This document shows positions 42,125 through 51,288 of a DNA stretch of 64,000 nt, in pieces (the first letter of the stretch is position 1; each line of letters opens with the position of its first letter). The stretch comes from Treponema sp. J25 (GTDB lineage: Bacteria > Spirochaetota > Spirochaetia > Treponematales > Breznakiellaceae): the NCBI RefSeq assembly GCF_004343725.1, contig NZ_PTQW01000037.1:1-64000 (forward strand), in the 5' to 3' direction. Below the pieces are notes generated by a model, which was not told the origin of the DNA, made no database searches, and saw only the letters and a list, made by a program, of their open reading frames with translations. Both the position numbers and the translations under genes were made by a program.

Positions 42125-43726
42125 TTAATAAAAATACAGTTTTTCCCTCTGGATCCACCCAATCTCTTGATGGGAAAGCACCACATAACACCAGGGAGAG
42201 GACAACACCTGCACCAGGACCCTTTCTCCCGCTTTCACGGCAGTTCCCTTCCTGCTTTGTTTTGCCTCATCCTCGGTAAAATACGGAAGTTGATACAAGG
42301 AGGTTGTCTCCCCTATGATCGCAGGCCTTCCTCCATAGATTATCCGGGGGAAAAAAGAGGTACCACCGTACCACACCACAAAAAATAAAATCAACAAGAA
42401 AAAGGTTACGGCCCCAAGGGGAAACAGCCTTTTATGGGTTTGATAGGGTTTATAGCCAAAGCTCCACCAGAGCCATCCACCAATGCCAATAAGAATTAGC
42501 AATACAAAAAAATACATCCAGAAAAGGGGATATTCATCTGGACCAGACGGCAGCCCCAGCTTCTCTTCAAGGATCCTACGGGGGCCACGATACAGAAACC
42601 CCACGGGGCTATCCCGCTCAAGGCGACGCACAGCACCAAGGGCTTTCCCATACTCCCCATTTTTCCACAGGGGAAGCACCTGCGTTTCTACAGAGGGGGC
42701 AAGCAGGGCTGTGAGAAAAGAGGGGACCCCCTCAAACAACGCAGCAATGTCTTCTCCTTCTTTTAGAACCTGGTGGGGGCCATCCTCCTTCTTTTGGGAA
42801 GTTGCTCTGGCCGAAGTAAGTTCCCGACTTTTCGCGGGGGATTCCCTGGCGGCTGGTCTTTCTGTCACCAATCCCCTACGATTTTCTCCAGCAAGCGCAG
42901 ACCCTACACGCACCTCCTGCACAGGGCTTTTAAGCACCGCCCCCTGTCCCGTCCGCAACACTACCTCAGGAAGCATAAGAGCCCCCTCCCGCAGAGGAGT
43001 AAGGGTAAGCCGGAGAACCTCAAAAGAGTCATTTCCTCCCACCGTTTCAGAAGCCCCCCCTGGAGAGGGAATAGCGGTCTGTTCCACGATCCAATCGGGA
43101 TGTAACGAGACCTGACTCGTCCAATCCTGTAGGTTTCCTTTAAAAAAGCTTCCCCTTTCACCTAGAACCAACCGGACCTCTGTTGCACTTCCAACTCTAA
43201 ATCCCGTAGGGGGCAGTTCCCAGCTAAGGGGGGGAAGGGCTTCTTCCTGTCGAGTTATCCCTCCCACATCAGGAGTATCCAGAACAGAAAGAAACACCGG
43301 GGCCACCGCATATTCCTTCCCCTGGATACGGACAGTGTAGGGGCCAACCTTCTCCTGAATTACTTGCCGGGGAATAAAATAAAAGCGAATGCGGCTGATC
43401 CGCGGCTCCGTAAAGCCCATCTCGGGTCGAGCCCTCTGGACATCCCGAATTATCCGGTCCAGGACAAGTTGCGGAGGCAACGGTGGGAAGAGGATTTCTA
43501 CCCCCGAAGGGTCGGGGAAATCAACAAAGAAGGTAAAGCATACTTCCTGATTCACCAGCGGGGTAGAAGGGCTTATCTCGAGTATGACCGGTCGAGAAGC
43601 AGGCTCTTCCGCACAAAGAAGGCCTCCCATCATCACACCCCATACACCGAGGCCTATTGTGGCCCATAGGATGCTTAATAATCCAGAGGAACCGGTTCTG
43701 TATCTTCCCCTCGAGGGCTTTTCCAT
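42125..43726 (-). CDS. BatD-like protein with C-terminal SH3-like domain
   Basis: 533 residues. N-terminal hydrophobic signal, then Ig-like beta domains (VILEISPSTPLVNQEVCFTF, YTVRIQGKEYAVAPVFLSV) as in BatD oxygen-tolerance proteins. Two membrane helices (about residues 412-432 and 445-462) follow, then a final 60 residues that look like a bacterial SH3 domain (AVKAGERVLVQVLSSPWCYV ... GWIQREKLYF), a part found in BatE in other bacteria. It thus seems a BatD-BatE tail fusion. The ATG has AAGGAAC and lies 52 nt inside the end of the TPR gene. Confidence 0.78.
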   Translation of the reverse strand: MEKPSRGRYRTGSSGLLSILWATIGLGVWGVMMGGLLCAEEPASRPVILEISPSTPLVNQEVCFTFFVDFPDPSGVEILFPPLPPQLVLDRIIRDVQRARPEMGFTEPRISRIRFYFIPRQVIQEKVGPYTVRIQGKEYAVAPVFLSVLDTPDVGGITRQEEALPPLSWELPPTGFRVGSATEVRLVLGERGSFFKGNLQDWTSQVSLHPDWIVEQTAIPSPGGASETVGGNDSFEVLRLTLTPLREGALMLPEVVLRTGQGAVLKSPVQEVRVGSALAGENRRGLVTERPAARESPAKSRELTSARATSQKKEDGPHQVLKEGEDIAALFEGVPSFLTALLAPSVETQVLPLWKNGEYGKALGAVRRLERDSPVGFLYRGPRRILEEKLGLPSGPDEYPLFWMYFFVLLILIGIGGWLWWSFGYKPYQTHKRLFPLGAVTFFLLILFFVVWYGGTSFFPRIIYGGRPAIIGETTSLYQLPYFTEDEAKQSRKGTAVKAGERVLVQVLSSPWCYVVLSHQEIGWIQREKLYFY

Positions 43727-44301
43727 AGTGTTCCTTCCCGCTGTCTAAGATATTCAAAAAGCACTGTTCCTGCGTCTTTTTTTCTACTCATTTCCATAGA
43801 ATGGATAGTTCCCGTATGGGCCTTCTTCTGTTCCAGGGCTTTAAGGGCCAGTTCCAGATTCCGTTTTGCCGTTCCTTCTGAAGGTTTTAGGATTAAGGCA
43901 GAACGAAAATCACTCAGGGCCCCTTCATAATTTTCGAGCACATACCGGACATAGCCCCGGTTATACCATATTCGGAAGAGTAACTCCCTGTTTTTCTGAG
44001 GGACCGCCTCTGGCTCTTGCATCTGGAGTTCCTCTAATAACCGGGAATACCGAAGTTCCGCCTGTTCATATTCTCCTAAAGAAAGGGCCAGGGTGGCAAG
44101 ATTATACATGCCGTAGGGATACACGTCGCGGTCCGTAAGACTCAACTGAAAGGCCCCCAGGGCCTCCGAAGGGTGATTTCGTTCCATATGGTATACCCCT
44201 CGGACCACTTCCCAGGAAGCTCTGACCCAGGAACTACAGGAACTGGCCAATACCAGGGAACCGGCCATTCCAAGACACCACAGAAAACGTCCGCATCTCA
44301 T
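43675..44301 (-). CDS. BatC-like TPR lipoprotein
   Basis: 208 residues. Lipobox LVLASSC (Cys near residue 22) after a short signal. TPR-like repeats in the middle: GMYNLATLALSLGEYEQAELRYSRL, WYNRGYVRYVLENYEGALSDFRSAL, TAKRNLELALKALE. TPR protein of the Bat operon. ATG overlaps the BatB stop by 4 nt. Confidence 0.85.
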   Translation of the reverse strand: MRCGRFLWCLGMAGSLVLASSCSSWVRASWEVVRGVYHMERNHPSEALGAFQLSLTDRDVYPYGMYNLATLALSLGEYEQAELRYSRLLEELQMQEPEAVPQKNRELLFRIWYNRGYVRYVLENYEGALSDFRSALILKPSEGTAKRNLELALKALEQKKAHTGTIHSMEMSRKKDAGTVLFEYLRQREGTLWKSPRGEDTEPVPLDY

Positions 44302-45278
44302 TTGGTACGCTTCCTTTTTGAAACCAGAATCTCCGGGAGGAAAAGACTTCCCAGGGCAAGCAAGATAAAGAACGGTCGTTGATCTATCACTTCTTTTCGA
44401 ACATCAAAGGGTTGGGTCTCCCCAGAAAGGAAAGGTTTTAGAAAATCGATAAGCCGAAGCACCACATCTTCCTGAGCCCCATCTACATAGATGCCACCCC
44501 GTATCAGGGCGAGTTTTTGTAAAAAATCTCTCCTGAGGGTACTTATAATGGGAGTCCCCTTTTGGCTACTTACCCCTTTAACAGGAACGGGCCCCCCTTC
44601 AGGGGTTCCCACCCCAACGACCCCAAACCTCAGGGATTTTTCGCCGGAAAGAGAAAAAGCCCCTTCTTCCCCGCCGCTCAATGTTTCTCCATCAGAAAAT
44701 AAAAGCACCACCTTCCGAGTAGCCAACTCTGGGGAAAAGGCTTCCTCAGCGACCTCCACCAGGGCTGAAAGGTTTGTCCCCCGGGAGGAGTATATGTCCG
44801 GCGAAAGGTCCTGGATCATTCGTTGCACCGATTCTGTGTCGCTGGTAAGAGGAACCGCAAGAACCGCCTGTCCCTTTCCCAGCGCCACACCGCAGTGAAA
44901 CAAGAAACCCTCTTGTTCAAGCTGGGAAAGAACTTCCAAGGCTATCTTCTTTGCCCTTTCCAATCGGTTGGGGGAAATATCTTCCACCAACATGCTGTTC
45001 GAAACATCAAAGGCAAACAGGAGATCCAGACCACTGCGTCGTTCCGGGATAGTTCGTGTTCCCCAGCGGGGGCCCGCCAGGGCTATGATAAGAAAGGCCA
45101 GGGAAAGAAGCATACAAGAATCCCGGCTTTTGCTCCGTTTTTTTATATACTCCGCATCTAAAGGGGCGCTCAGCTGCTCCAGGGATACCCAACGGCGCTG
45201 CCGTTCCCTATATAAGACAATCCAAAGGGGTATCAATCCTACAAATAACCAGAGAAATTGGGGATGTTCAAGTCTCAT
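44298..45278 (-). CDS. BatB-like von Willebrand factor A protein
   Basis: 326 residues. N-terminal and C-terminal membrane helices frame a VWA domain with MIDAS motif FAFDVSNSMLVED (DxSxS as DVSNS), the later Thr (SRGTNLSAL) and Asp (LLFSDGETLSG). Acts in the periplasm or at the inner membrane with BatA. ATG 45278 overlaps the BatA stop by 4 nt; a longer open frame upstream is antisense or overlapping sequence. Confidence 0.9.
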   Translation of the reverse strand: MRLEHPQFLWLFVGLIPLWIVLYRERQRRWVSLEQLSAPLDAEYIKKRSKSRDSCMLLSLAFLIIALAGPRWGTRTIPERRSGLDLLFAFDVSNSMLVEDISPNRLERAKKIALEVLSQLEQEGFLFHCGVALGKGQAVLAVPLTSDTESVQRMIQDLSPDIYSSRGTNLSALVEVAEEAFSPELATRKVVLLFSDGETLSGGEEGAFSLSGEKSLRFGVVGVGTPEGGPVPVKGVSSQKGTPIISTLRRDFLQKLALIRGGIYVDGAQEDVVLRLIDFLKPFLSGETQPFDVRKEVIDQRPFFILLALGSLFLPEILVSKRKRTK

Positions 45279-46288
45279 ACAAGCTCCCGCAAAAGGATGC
45301 GACGAATAATCCAAAACACAACGAGAAGAATCACACCCCATTCTAAAAAGGGTTTCAGTAGCGAATGACGGACCGCCACATGGACTACCCGGCTAGTCTT
45401 TTTAGAAGAACGGTCTACCCGGGTAAAGGCCTTTTCGAGGGATTCTACCGAATCGGCCACCATAAAGCCCCCGCCTCCTTTTTCTGCCAGGGACATCAGG
45501 GACTGAACATCATAGCGGGATTCGAAGGTTCCCACCCGTCGTTCCCCTGTAGAGGGGTCCGTATAGTCGAGGGGTACTTCTCCCTGGCGTCCCACCCCAA
45601 TGACCCAGAAGGACAGCCCCAGATCCTTTATAATTTCTGCGGCCCTATCGGGATGAATCGAGCCGGCATTGTTTTCTCCATCCGTAAGAAGCACTACCAT
45701 GGGCGCAGATCCTTCTTTGAGATTGGCCATCTTCTGGGTATGAAACGCAGCCAGGGCCAGCCCCATTCCAATGGCGGTTCCATCTCCCAGTTCACCCAGT
45801 TTCAGATTGTTCAATCGTTTAAAGAAGGTCCCGTGATCTATCGTAGGAGGAACCAAGAGGGCCGCATCGCGACCTACCGCCACAAGGCCTAAGGCATCGG
45901 CGGGTCGCAGCCCCGCCAGACGCTGAATCACCGCTTTTGCGGCCTCCAGACGATTCTTTCCTCCCATGTCGAGGGCTGCCATACTGGGGCTTACATCCAG
46001 CACAAACATGATCTCCTGTCCCCGTTCAAGGTAGAAGGGCTTGTTTTCCACCAGCTGCGGATTACCAGCGGCAATAATCAGGAGCAATATCCCTAACCAC
46101 TCCCCCGCTCGGCTACACCATAACATGATACGCCAATCATACCGGAGACCAAAGGTGTTTCCTCCCGGTGCGCCAAGAGGAACGGTAAAGAGAACGGACC
46201 TTTTCCCATACCGCCTCCACAACCACAGGAGAGAAAAAAGTCCCGCCATCACCAGTACATATTGGGGATATTCAAATTGAAAAAACAT
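45275..46288 (-). CDS. BatA-like von Willebrand factor A protein
   Basis: 337 residues, membrane helices at both ends (YVLVMAGLFSLLWLW, FLEWGVILLVVFWIIRRI). VWA domain with complete MIDAS (FVLDVSPSMAALD, DGTAIGMGLALA, VLLTDGENNAGS). Start at ATG 46288, with GGAGAAGG before it, within the last 17 nt of the preceding gene. Paired with BatB, as in other aerotolerance operons. Confidence 0.9.
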   Translation of the reverse strand: MFFQFEYPQYVLVMAGLFSLLWLWRRYGKRSVLFTVPLGAPGGNTFGLRYDWRIMLWCSRAGEWLGILLLIIAAGNPQLVENKPFYLERGQEIMFVLDVSPSMAALDMGGKNRLEAAKAVIQRLAGLRPADALGLVAVGRDAALLVPPTIDHGTFFKRLNNLKLGELGDGTAIGMGLALAAFHTQKMANLKEGSAPMVVLLTDGENNAGSIHPDRAAEIIKDLGLSFWVIGVGRQGEVPLDYTDPSTGERRVGTFESRYDVQSLMSLAEKGGGGFMVADSVESLEKAFTRVDRSSKKTSRVVHVAVRHSLLKPFLEWGVILLVVFWIIRRILLRELV

Positions 46289-47372
46289 TAGCCTTCTCCA
46301 CCCTTCTAGTTTCCCCTTCTGGTATGCCAGCACCTTTGTTAGCAGCAATCCGCCAGCGTTCTATTTTTTCCATCACCTCTTTTACTAAGGAGAGAATTTC
46401 TTCCGCCGAAACTCTTTTTTTCTGGGGATCCCCAAAACGCACCTTATCAAAAAGAGAAAACAAAGCCACGAGGGGCTCCCCCAGTCCCTCTATGGCAAGC
46501 ACCTTCTCATGGTGCCTCATTTCATCAGTAGTTAAGGCAAAACAGTCCCATTCCGCCCGATCGCGCAAATACCCGCGGATGGTTTGAGCAAGGAGGGCAC
46601 AATCTTCTCCTTCAAGGTCTTTCTTCGTGGCGAGGGAACCAACAAGCCGTTGTAGGGAAACAAGGGCCTTTCTCTTTCTTCTCAATTCCCGATACCTGGC
46701 GAGCATGGCAGGCCCCCGGGTGGGGATTCCGATAAGGAGGCCCACCGCGAGAAGAGACCCTCCTCCTACCAGGGATAGAAACAACACCGTACCGGGGGCC
46801 CAGAGGGGCCGTTCATAGGGCGCGAGGACAGGGCTCCCCTTCTCTTCAGAAAGAACGGACGCTATGGGAATCGATACATTCTTTAATGTGAAGGGGCCAA
46901 TGGTAAGCGGTGGCAACAGGACATTCCCCGGCCGATAGGCCGCAAAATCAATAAGGATGGTAGAAAATTTGTTGCCCGGCACCAGTTCTACTCCAAAAAG
47001 AACGAGTTCCGTACTTTTTGGTAGAGGGCCTTTTAACTCTACCCGTTCTAGGGGGACGGCAGCAGGATTCGGCACCTTCAGGTACACCCGGGCCCGGTCT
47101 CCCACATACACTACCGAAGGAACCAATTGAACGGTATATCCTTCGCCCTGATTCTGAGGGTATAGCCATCCCCCTATCACGAGCCATAGATATATTAAAA
47201 AAGTTCGTGCATGAAACCGCACTTTTTTAATCTGAGAAAAAATCAAACCAGGCTCCCTTTTTACCCACCCCATCCATTGACACGGCAATCCATCCTTCCT
47301 TCTGGGGAAAACCGAGTCACGGTGCCAATTTTCTTTTCTGGATCCCAGACCTGTATGTTTTTGCCATTCCAT
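46272..47372 (-). CDS. Membrane protein of the Bat operon
   Basis: 366 residues from ATG 47372; the first 55 are polar and basic and the true start may be later (ATG in CQWMGWVKRE, about residue 34). A membrane helix (TFLIYLWLVIGGWLY) is followed by an Ig-like domain (AVPLERVELKGPLPKSTELVLFG), a second helix (GTVLFLSLVGGGSLLAVGLLIG) and a cytoplasmic helical part with a DUF4381-like pattern (LAQTIRGYLRDRAEWDCFALTTDEM). Located between the DUF58 and BatA genes, a position where such proteins occur in other Bat operons. Function unknown. Confidence 0.75.
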   Translation of the reverse strand: MEWQKHTGLGSRKENWHRDSVFPRRKDGLPCQWMGWVKREPGLIFSQIKKVRFHARTFLIYLWLVIGGWLYPQNQGEGYTVQLVPSVVYVGDRARVYLKVPNPAAVPLERVELKGPLPKSTELVLFGVELVPGNKFSTILIDFAAYRPGNVLLPPLTIGPFTLKNVSIPIASVLSEEKGSPVLAPYERPLWAPGTVLFLSLVGGGSLLAVGLLIGIPTRGPAMLARYRELRRKRKALVSLQRLVGSLATKKDLEGEDCALLAQTIRGYLRDRAEWDCFALTTDEMRHHEKVLAIEGLGEPLVALFSLFDKVRFGDPQKKRVSAEEILSLVKEVMEKIERWRIAANKGAGIPEGETRRVEKANVFSI

Positions 47373-47374
47373 AG

Positions 47375-48238
47375 TTATTGTCGCCGATTAAAGAAGGCCC
47401 GTAGAGCCTTATAGGGATCCTCGGCAGTAGAAATCGCAAGATATCCCACATCATAGCGCCGAGCTACCTGTTGTACATAGATCCGCCGTTCTTCCTGCCA
47501 GCTTTGCCATTCCCGGTTGAACCCTTTAAGGTGGGTAGGAACCACCATGCTTCGCTGGCTTTCAGGATCCTGAAGGGGTACCGTCCCCAGGGAGGGGAAA
47601 TCCTTTTCATTCGGATCCACCAGATGGATCAACAAAAGATCGTGGCGATTTGCCAATCTTCCGAGGCTCTGCTCCCAGGCGGTACAGTAAAAATCCGAAA
47701 TAACCACCAGGAAACTCTTTCTTTTCAGACTTCCCCCCAGAAAGTCAAAGGCCTTATCAAGACGGGACTCTGTCCCATCGCAGGGGATATCCAGGGCCCG
47801 AAGGATGAGTTCCATTACGGCGGGGAAATTTTTACGGGCCTCCAGGTAGGAGGTCACTTCCTCCGAAAAGAAAAGAGCCCCCACCCGCCGTCCCATTCGT
47901 TGGGCCGAAAAAGCGAGGAGGGCACCCACAAGCAGGGCCTGGTCTATACGCCGGACCCGGGAGGGACTTCCCATGGAAGCAGAAAAATCCACGATCAGAT
48001 AGAGGGGCATTTCCCGTTCTTCCTGAAACAACTTTACATAGGGATGATTAAAACGGGCCGTAACATTCCAATCGATGGTTCGCACATCATCCCCTACTTC
48101 ATAGGGACGGACCTCAGAGAATTCCATTCCCTGGCCCTTAAAGAGGGAACGGAATTCCCCTGACACCACATCCCAGGAAAGCCCCCTGGCAAGGATCGGG
48201 AAGGTTCGGATTTTTTCCAGCAATTCCCTTCTGGTCAT
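47375..48238 (-). CDS. DUF58 protein of the Bat operon
   Basis: 287 residues with the DUF58 core GQGMEFSEVRPYEVGDDVRTIDWNVTAR, followed by a VWA-like domain with LIVDFSASMGS. DUF58 proteins usually follow MoxR ATPases. ATG 48238 lies 7 nt after the moxR stop; the ribosome-binding site is weak, so translation is probably coupled. Confidence 0.92.
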   Translation of the reverse strand: MTRRELLEKIRTFPILARGLSWDVVSGEFRSLFKGQGMEFSEVRPYEVGDDVRTIDWNVTARFNHPYVKLFQEEREMPLYLIVDFSASMGSPSRVRRIDQALLVGALLAFSAQRMGRRVGALFFSEEVTSYLEARKNFPAVMELILRALDIPCDGTESRLDKAFDFLGGSLKRKSFLVVISDFYCTAWEQSLGRLANRHDLLLIHLVDPNEKDFPSLGTVPLQDPESQRSMVVPTHLKGFNREWQSWQEERRIYVQQVARRYDVGYLAISTAEDPYKALRAFFNRRQ

Positions 48239-48245
48239 GATGTTC

Positions 48246-49247
48246 TTACGGAACCGGCACAAAAGCAAGAAGGCGTTCGATTATGGCATCCTGATTAAGG
48301 CCATCGGCAACCGCCTCATAGGAAAGAATCAACCGATGCCGAAGCACCAGGGGGGCCACCGATTTTACATCCTCTGGCAGCACATAGGACCGTCCTTCAA
48401 AAAGGGCCCGTACCCGGGCACAGCGGGCCAGGGCTATAGATGCCCGGGGGGAGGCCCCAAAGGAAATATAGCGGTATACGTCGTCCCGCAGGGGCCGCTT
48501 TCCTTGATGAGAAGACTCAGGTCGTGTGGCATGGACAAGGGCGGTAATATACGAAAGGATAGCCTTATCAAGCACTACCTCTTCTGCCAGGCGTTGAAGC
48601 CCTTCCAGACCGCCGTCTCGTAACAGGGGCTGGATCTCATCAAGACGCCGATTCGACTCAGGGGTGGCAAGGTGCAGAGAAACAATGGCGTCTTCCTCTT
48701 CTTTAGAAGGATAGGGAACTCGAATTTTTATCAAAAAACGGTCCAGTTCGGCCTCCGGTAATTCATAGGTTCCCTCATGTTCAATAGGATTTTGCGTGGC
48801 AAACACTATAAAAGGTTCGGGTAGGGTAAGGGATTCATCCCCAATGGTTACCTGATGTTCTTCCATTGCCTCGAGAAGGGCCGATTGCACCTTCGCAGGG
48901 GCCCGATTAATCTCATCGGCCAGCACTATATTCGCAAAAAGAGGCCCCCGTCGGACCACAAAGGCACCCGTTTTTTGTTCCCAGACAAGGGTCCCCGTAA
49001 TATCGGCCGGCAAAAGATCAGGGGTAAACTGTATCCGCTTATACGAAAGACCGGTGAGACGGGCTAAGGTTTTTACAAGCCGGGTCTTTGCAAGCCCTGG
49101 GGCCCCTTCTAAAAGCACATGCCCTCCCGTTATGAGGGCCATAAGCAGGTCCCGAACTACCGCATCCTGTCCGACAATCGTTTTTTTACATTCGGTAAGG
49201 CACCGCTCCAGAAGGACTGCGGCGCTGGGTTGTTCCGTTGCTTTCAT
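48246..49247 (-). CDS. MoxR-type AAA+ ATPase
   Basis: 333 residues. Walker A LLEGAPGLAKTRLVK, Walker B IVLADEINRAPAKVQSALLEAMEE, sensor motif FATQNPIEHEGTYELPEAELDRFL. MoxR ATPases act as chaperones for VWA proteins, here BatA/BatB. First gene of the operon. ATG 49247 is fixed by homology (TIVGQDAVVRDLLMALITGGHVL) and by the promoter that ends 6 nt before it; there is no Shine-Dalgarno site. Confidence 0.95.
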   Translation of the reverse strand: MKATEQPSAAVLLERCLTECKKTIVGQDAVVRDLLMALITGGHVLLEGAPGLAKTRLVKTLARLTGLSYKRIQFTPDLLPADITGTLVWEQKTGAFVVRRGPLFANIVLADEINRAPAKVQSALLEAMEEHQVTIGDESLTLPEPFIVFATQNPIEHEGTYELPEAELDRFLIKIRVPYPSKEEEDAIVSLHLATPESNRRLDEIQPLLRDGGLEGLQRLAEEVVLDKAILSYITALVHATRPESSHQGKRPLRDDVYRYISFGASPRASIALARCARVRALFEGRSYVLPEDVKSVAPLVLRHRLILSYEAVADGLNQDAIIERLLAFVPVP

Positions 49248-49320
49248 ATTTCCATTGTATCGGTAACAAAAAAACATGACAATATTGACAAGGGAAGAAC
49301 AAACTTTTAGATTTCCAGCT
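49248..49320. promoter_or_regulatory. Two divergent leaderless-type promoters (moxR and aminotransferase)
   Basis: Minus: TTGTCA (49282-49277), 17 bp, TACAAT (49259-49254), 6 nt, ATG of moxR. Plus: TTGACA (49285-49290), 17 bp, TAGATT (49308-49313), 7 nt, ATG of the aminotransferase gene. The -35 boxes are 2 bp apart. Confidence 0.7.
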
Positions 49321-50628
49321 ATGAATACTCTTGCGGTAGAACTTAATACCATCCTTGATGAAAACGTGGCGGGCCGTCTTCTCTCCTCCCTGGGAAAGCG
49401 GCTGTATTTTCCAAAAGGGATTATAGCCCAGTCTGCGGAGGCAAAGAAATTTGCCCACCGGGCAAACGCCACCATCGGAATGGCCTATGAGGGGGGGCGG
49501 CCCCTCATCCTTTCAGCCATCGCGGAAGGAATGCCTACCTTATCCGCCCTTGAAGCGGTGGCATACGCCCCCACGGCCGGCGTAGAAACCGTTCGTTCCG
49601 CATGGAAAGAGAGTATTTGTGAAAAGAATCCGACCCTTGATCCGGAAGGGATCTCGTTGCCTGTGGTGGTACCCGGATTAACGGGCGGAATTTCCTACAT
49701 AGCAGACCTTTTCCTTGATGAGACCACGGATATCCTCATCAGTGACCCCAGCTGGGATAACTATCCCCTTATCTTTAAAGATCGCAGAGGAAGCGGGGTT
49801 ACCGAAGTTCCCTTCTTTGGCAAAGGCACAGGTCTTAACCTTCCTGCCATTCGAGAAGCTATTCACCGAATGGCCAAGACCGGGAAGGTGCGACTGATTC
49901 TCAATTTCCCCAATAACCCCTCTGGCTACTCTCCTACCACGGCAGAAGCCATGGAACTCGTAAACATCATTAAAGAAGTCGCAGAAAAAGGGGCTGATGT
50001 TCTCGTCATTTGTGACGATGCCTACTTTGGTCTTGCCTATGAGCCAGAGATCTATGGGGAATCCCTCTTTGGTCCCCTTTCAAAGCTCCATGAACGGGTT
50101 CTGGCTGTAAAAATAGACGGTCCCACAAAGGAAGATTACGTATGGGGACTGCGGATGGGCTTTGTTACCTTTGGCTGTAAAGGGATGACGCAGGAAACCT
50201 ACGAAGCCCTGGTAAAAAAATTGATGGGAGCTATCCGTTCTTCGGTGTCCTGTTCTAACACCCCCGCCCAGTACTTCATGCTTAAGACGATGGCCGATCC
50301 CCGGAGCAAAGAAGAAAAGGCCCGATTTAAATCGATGCTCCAGAGGAGATACCAGGCGGTAAAACAATTTCTTAGTTCCCAGGGAACTCATCCGGTACTA
50401 CAGGCCCTCCCCTTTAATTCGGGATACTTCATGTGTTTCGTGTGTACCGGCGTAAGCGCCGAAGAAATCCGACAGAAACTTTTAAAGGAGGAAGGGATCG
50501 GCACCATCGCCTTGGGAGATCGGTACCTTCGGTTTGCCTTTTCCAGTGTAGAAGAGCATCTCATTCCCGAAACCCTCAACGCCCTCTACCGGGTGGCAAG
50601 TTCTCTAGCCCAATCAAAGAAGGGATAG
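49321..50628 (+). CDS. PLP-dependent aminotransferase (class I/II)
   Basis: 435 residues of fold-type I aminotransferase. Features: GLTGGISYIADLFLDE, SDPSWDNYPLIFKDRRG, LNFPNNPSGYSPT, VICDDAYFGLAYE and a Lys-containing segment AVKIDGPTKEDYVWGLRMGF where the PLP Lys is expected; the arginine for substrate carboxylate is near the end (DRYLRFAFSS). Family resembles aromatic or aspartate aminotransferases; substrate unknown. Alone, with an intrinsic terminator-like hairpin 50 bp after its stop. Confidence 0.88.
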   Translation: MNTLAVELNTILDENVAGRLLSSLGKRLYFPKGIIAQSAEAKKFAHRANATIGMAYEGGRPLILSAIAEGMPTLSALEAVAYAPTAGVETVRSAWKESICEKNPTLDPEGISLPVVVPGLTGGISYIADLFLDETTDILISDPSWDNYPLIFKDRRGSGVTEVPFFGKGTGLNLPAIREAIHRMAKTGKVRLILNFPNNPSGYSPTTAEAMELVNIIKEVAEKGADVLVICDDAYFGLAYEPEIYGESLFGPLSKLHERVLAVKIDGPTKEDYVWGLRMGFVTFGCKGMTQETYEALVKKLMGAIRSSVSCSNTPAQYFMLKTMADPRSKEEKARFKSMLQRRYQAVKQFLSSQGTHPVLQALPFNSGYFMCFVCTGVSAEEIRQKLLKEEGIGTIALGDRYLRFAFSSVEEHLIPETLNALYRVASSLAQSKKG

Positions 50629-50649
50629 GGGCTTCCTAGGGGAAAGGAA

Positions 50650-50706
50650 GTAAAGTGCATTCACTTTACAGCGGAGACGCCCCCTCCTTTAAGAAGGAAA
50701 GGGGGC
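50650..50706 (+). terminator. Hairpin pair after the aminotransferase gene
   Basis: GTAAAGTG/CACTTTAC (50650-50657, 50662-50669) is a perfect 8-bp stem with loop CATT. It is followed by a strong stem GCCCCCTCCTT/AAGGAAAGGGGGC (50679-50706) with TTCTCTCT after it. The second is terminator-like; the first might be an operator or part of the same structure. Confidence 0.55.
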
Positions 50707-50736
50707 TTCTCTCTGACGCTGGTGAAGAGCTTCCCG

Positions 50737-51225
50737 CTATTCCCCTACGAGTTGGCGCCCGACTTCGGCAAGCTCCGGTATTTGAAGATACAGTGGCGCA
50801 ATTCCCTTCGCCTGGGCATATTCTTTATCAAGAGAAACCAGCTTAACATATAGTTCATTCACCATATCAGAAAAAATTCGAAGGTTAGAAGGAAAGGCAT
50901 TCATCGCCATTTCCCGAAACACCCGATCTGCATCAGAGGTTTTCACCGTTCCGATGCGGTTACGAATGCTTCCACTTAACTCTTTCCGGGCTAAAGCAAC
51001 AAAGCGGGCACAGGCAATTATCTGCCGATATAATTCATCCAGATGAAATCCCTGGTAACGATACTGTTCTATTTTTTCGGTGAATGTTTCAATAAGGTCC
51101 CATGATTGATTATCTAAAGGAAGATATAAAAGGGCTGGTCGAATAAATCGGTTCGCAATATTCGTGCGATAATGATCGCCGATTCGTTCTATGAGTCGAA
51201 TTATGTCTGGTTCCCGGATCTGCAT
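50737..51225 (-). CDS. Conserved-looking soluble protein of unknown function
   Basis: 162 residues, almost all helical and without membrane segments or a known motif. It contains patterns such as YRTNIANRFIRPALLYL, ELYRQIIACARFVALARKEL and MVNELYVKLVSLDKEYA. I do not recognise the family. The coding pattern is regular and its promoter is well defined (TTGTCA-17-TAGTAT ending 6 nt before ATG), so it is real. It shares its -35 region with the divergent lipoprotein gene and may be linked in function. Confidence 0.75.
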   Translation of the reverse strand: MQIREPDIIRLIERIGDHYRTNIANRFIRPALLYLPLDNQSWDLIETFTEKIEQYRYQGFHLDELYRQIIACARFVALARKELSGSIRNRIGTVKTSDADRVFREMAMNAFPSNLRIFSDMVNELYVKLVSLDKEYAQAKGIAPLYLQIPELAEVGRQLVGE

Positions 51226-51288
51226 GGTCCTATACTAGACTGGATTTTTCTAATTGACAAGCATACGAGGCAAGAATAGCATGGGCCT
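51226..51288. promoter_or_regulatory. Divergent leaderless-type promoters with a shared -35
   Basis: Plus: TTGACA (51254-51259), 17 bp, TAGCAT (51277-51282), 6 nt, ATG 51289. Minus: TTGTCA (51260-51255), 17 bp, TAGTAT (51237-51232), 6 nt, ATG 51225. The two -35 hexamers overlap by 5 bp, so both genes are served by one 63-bp region. Confidence 0.75.
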
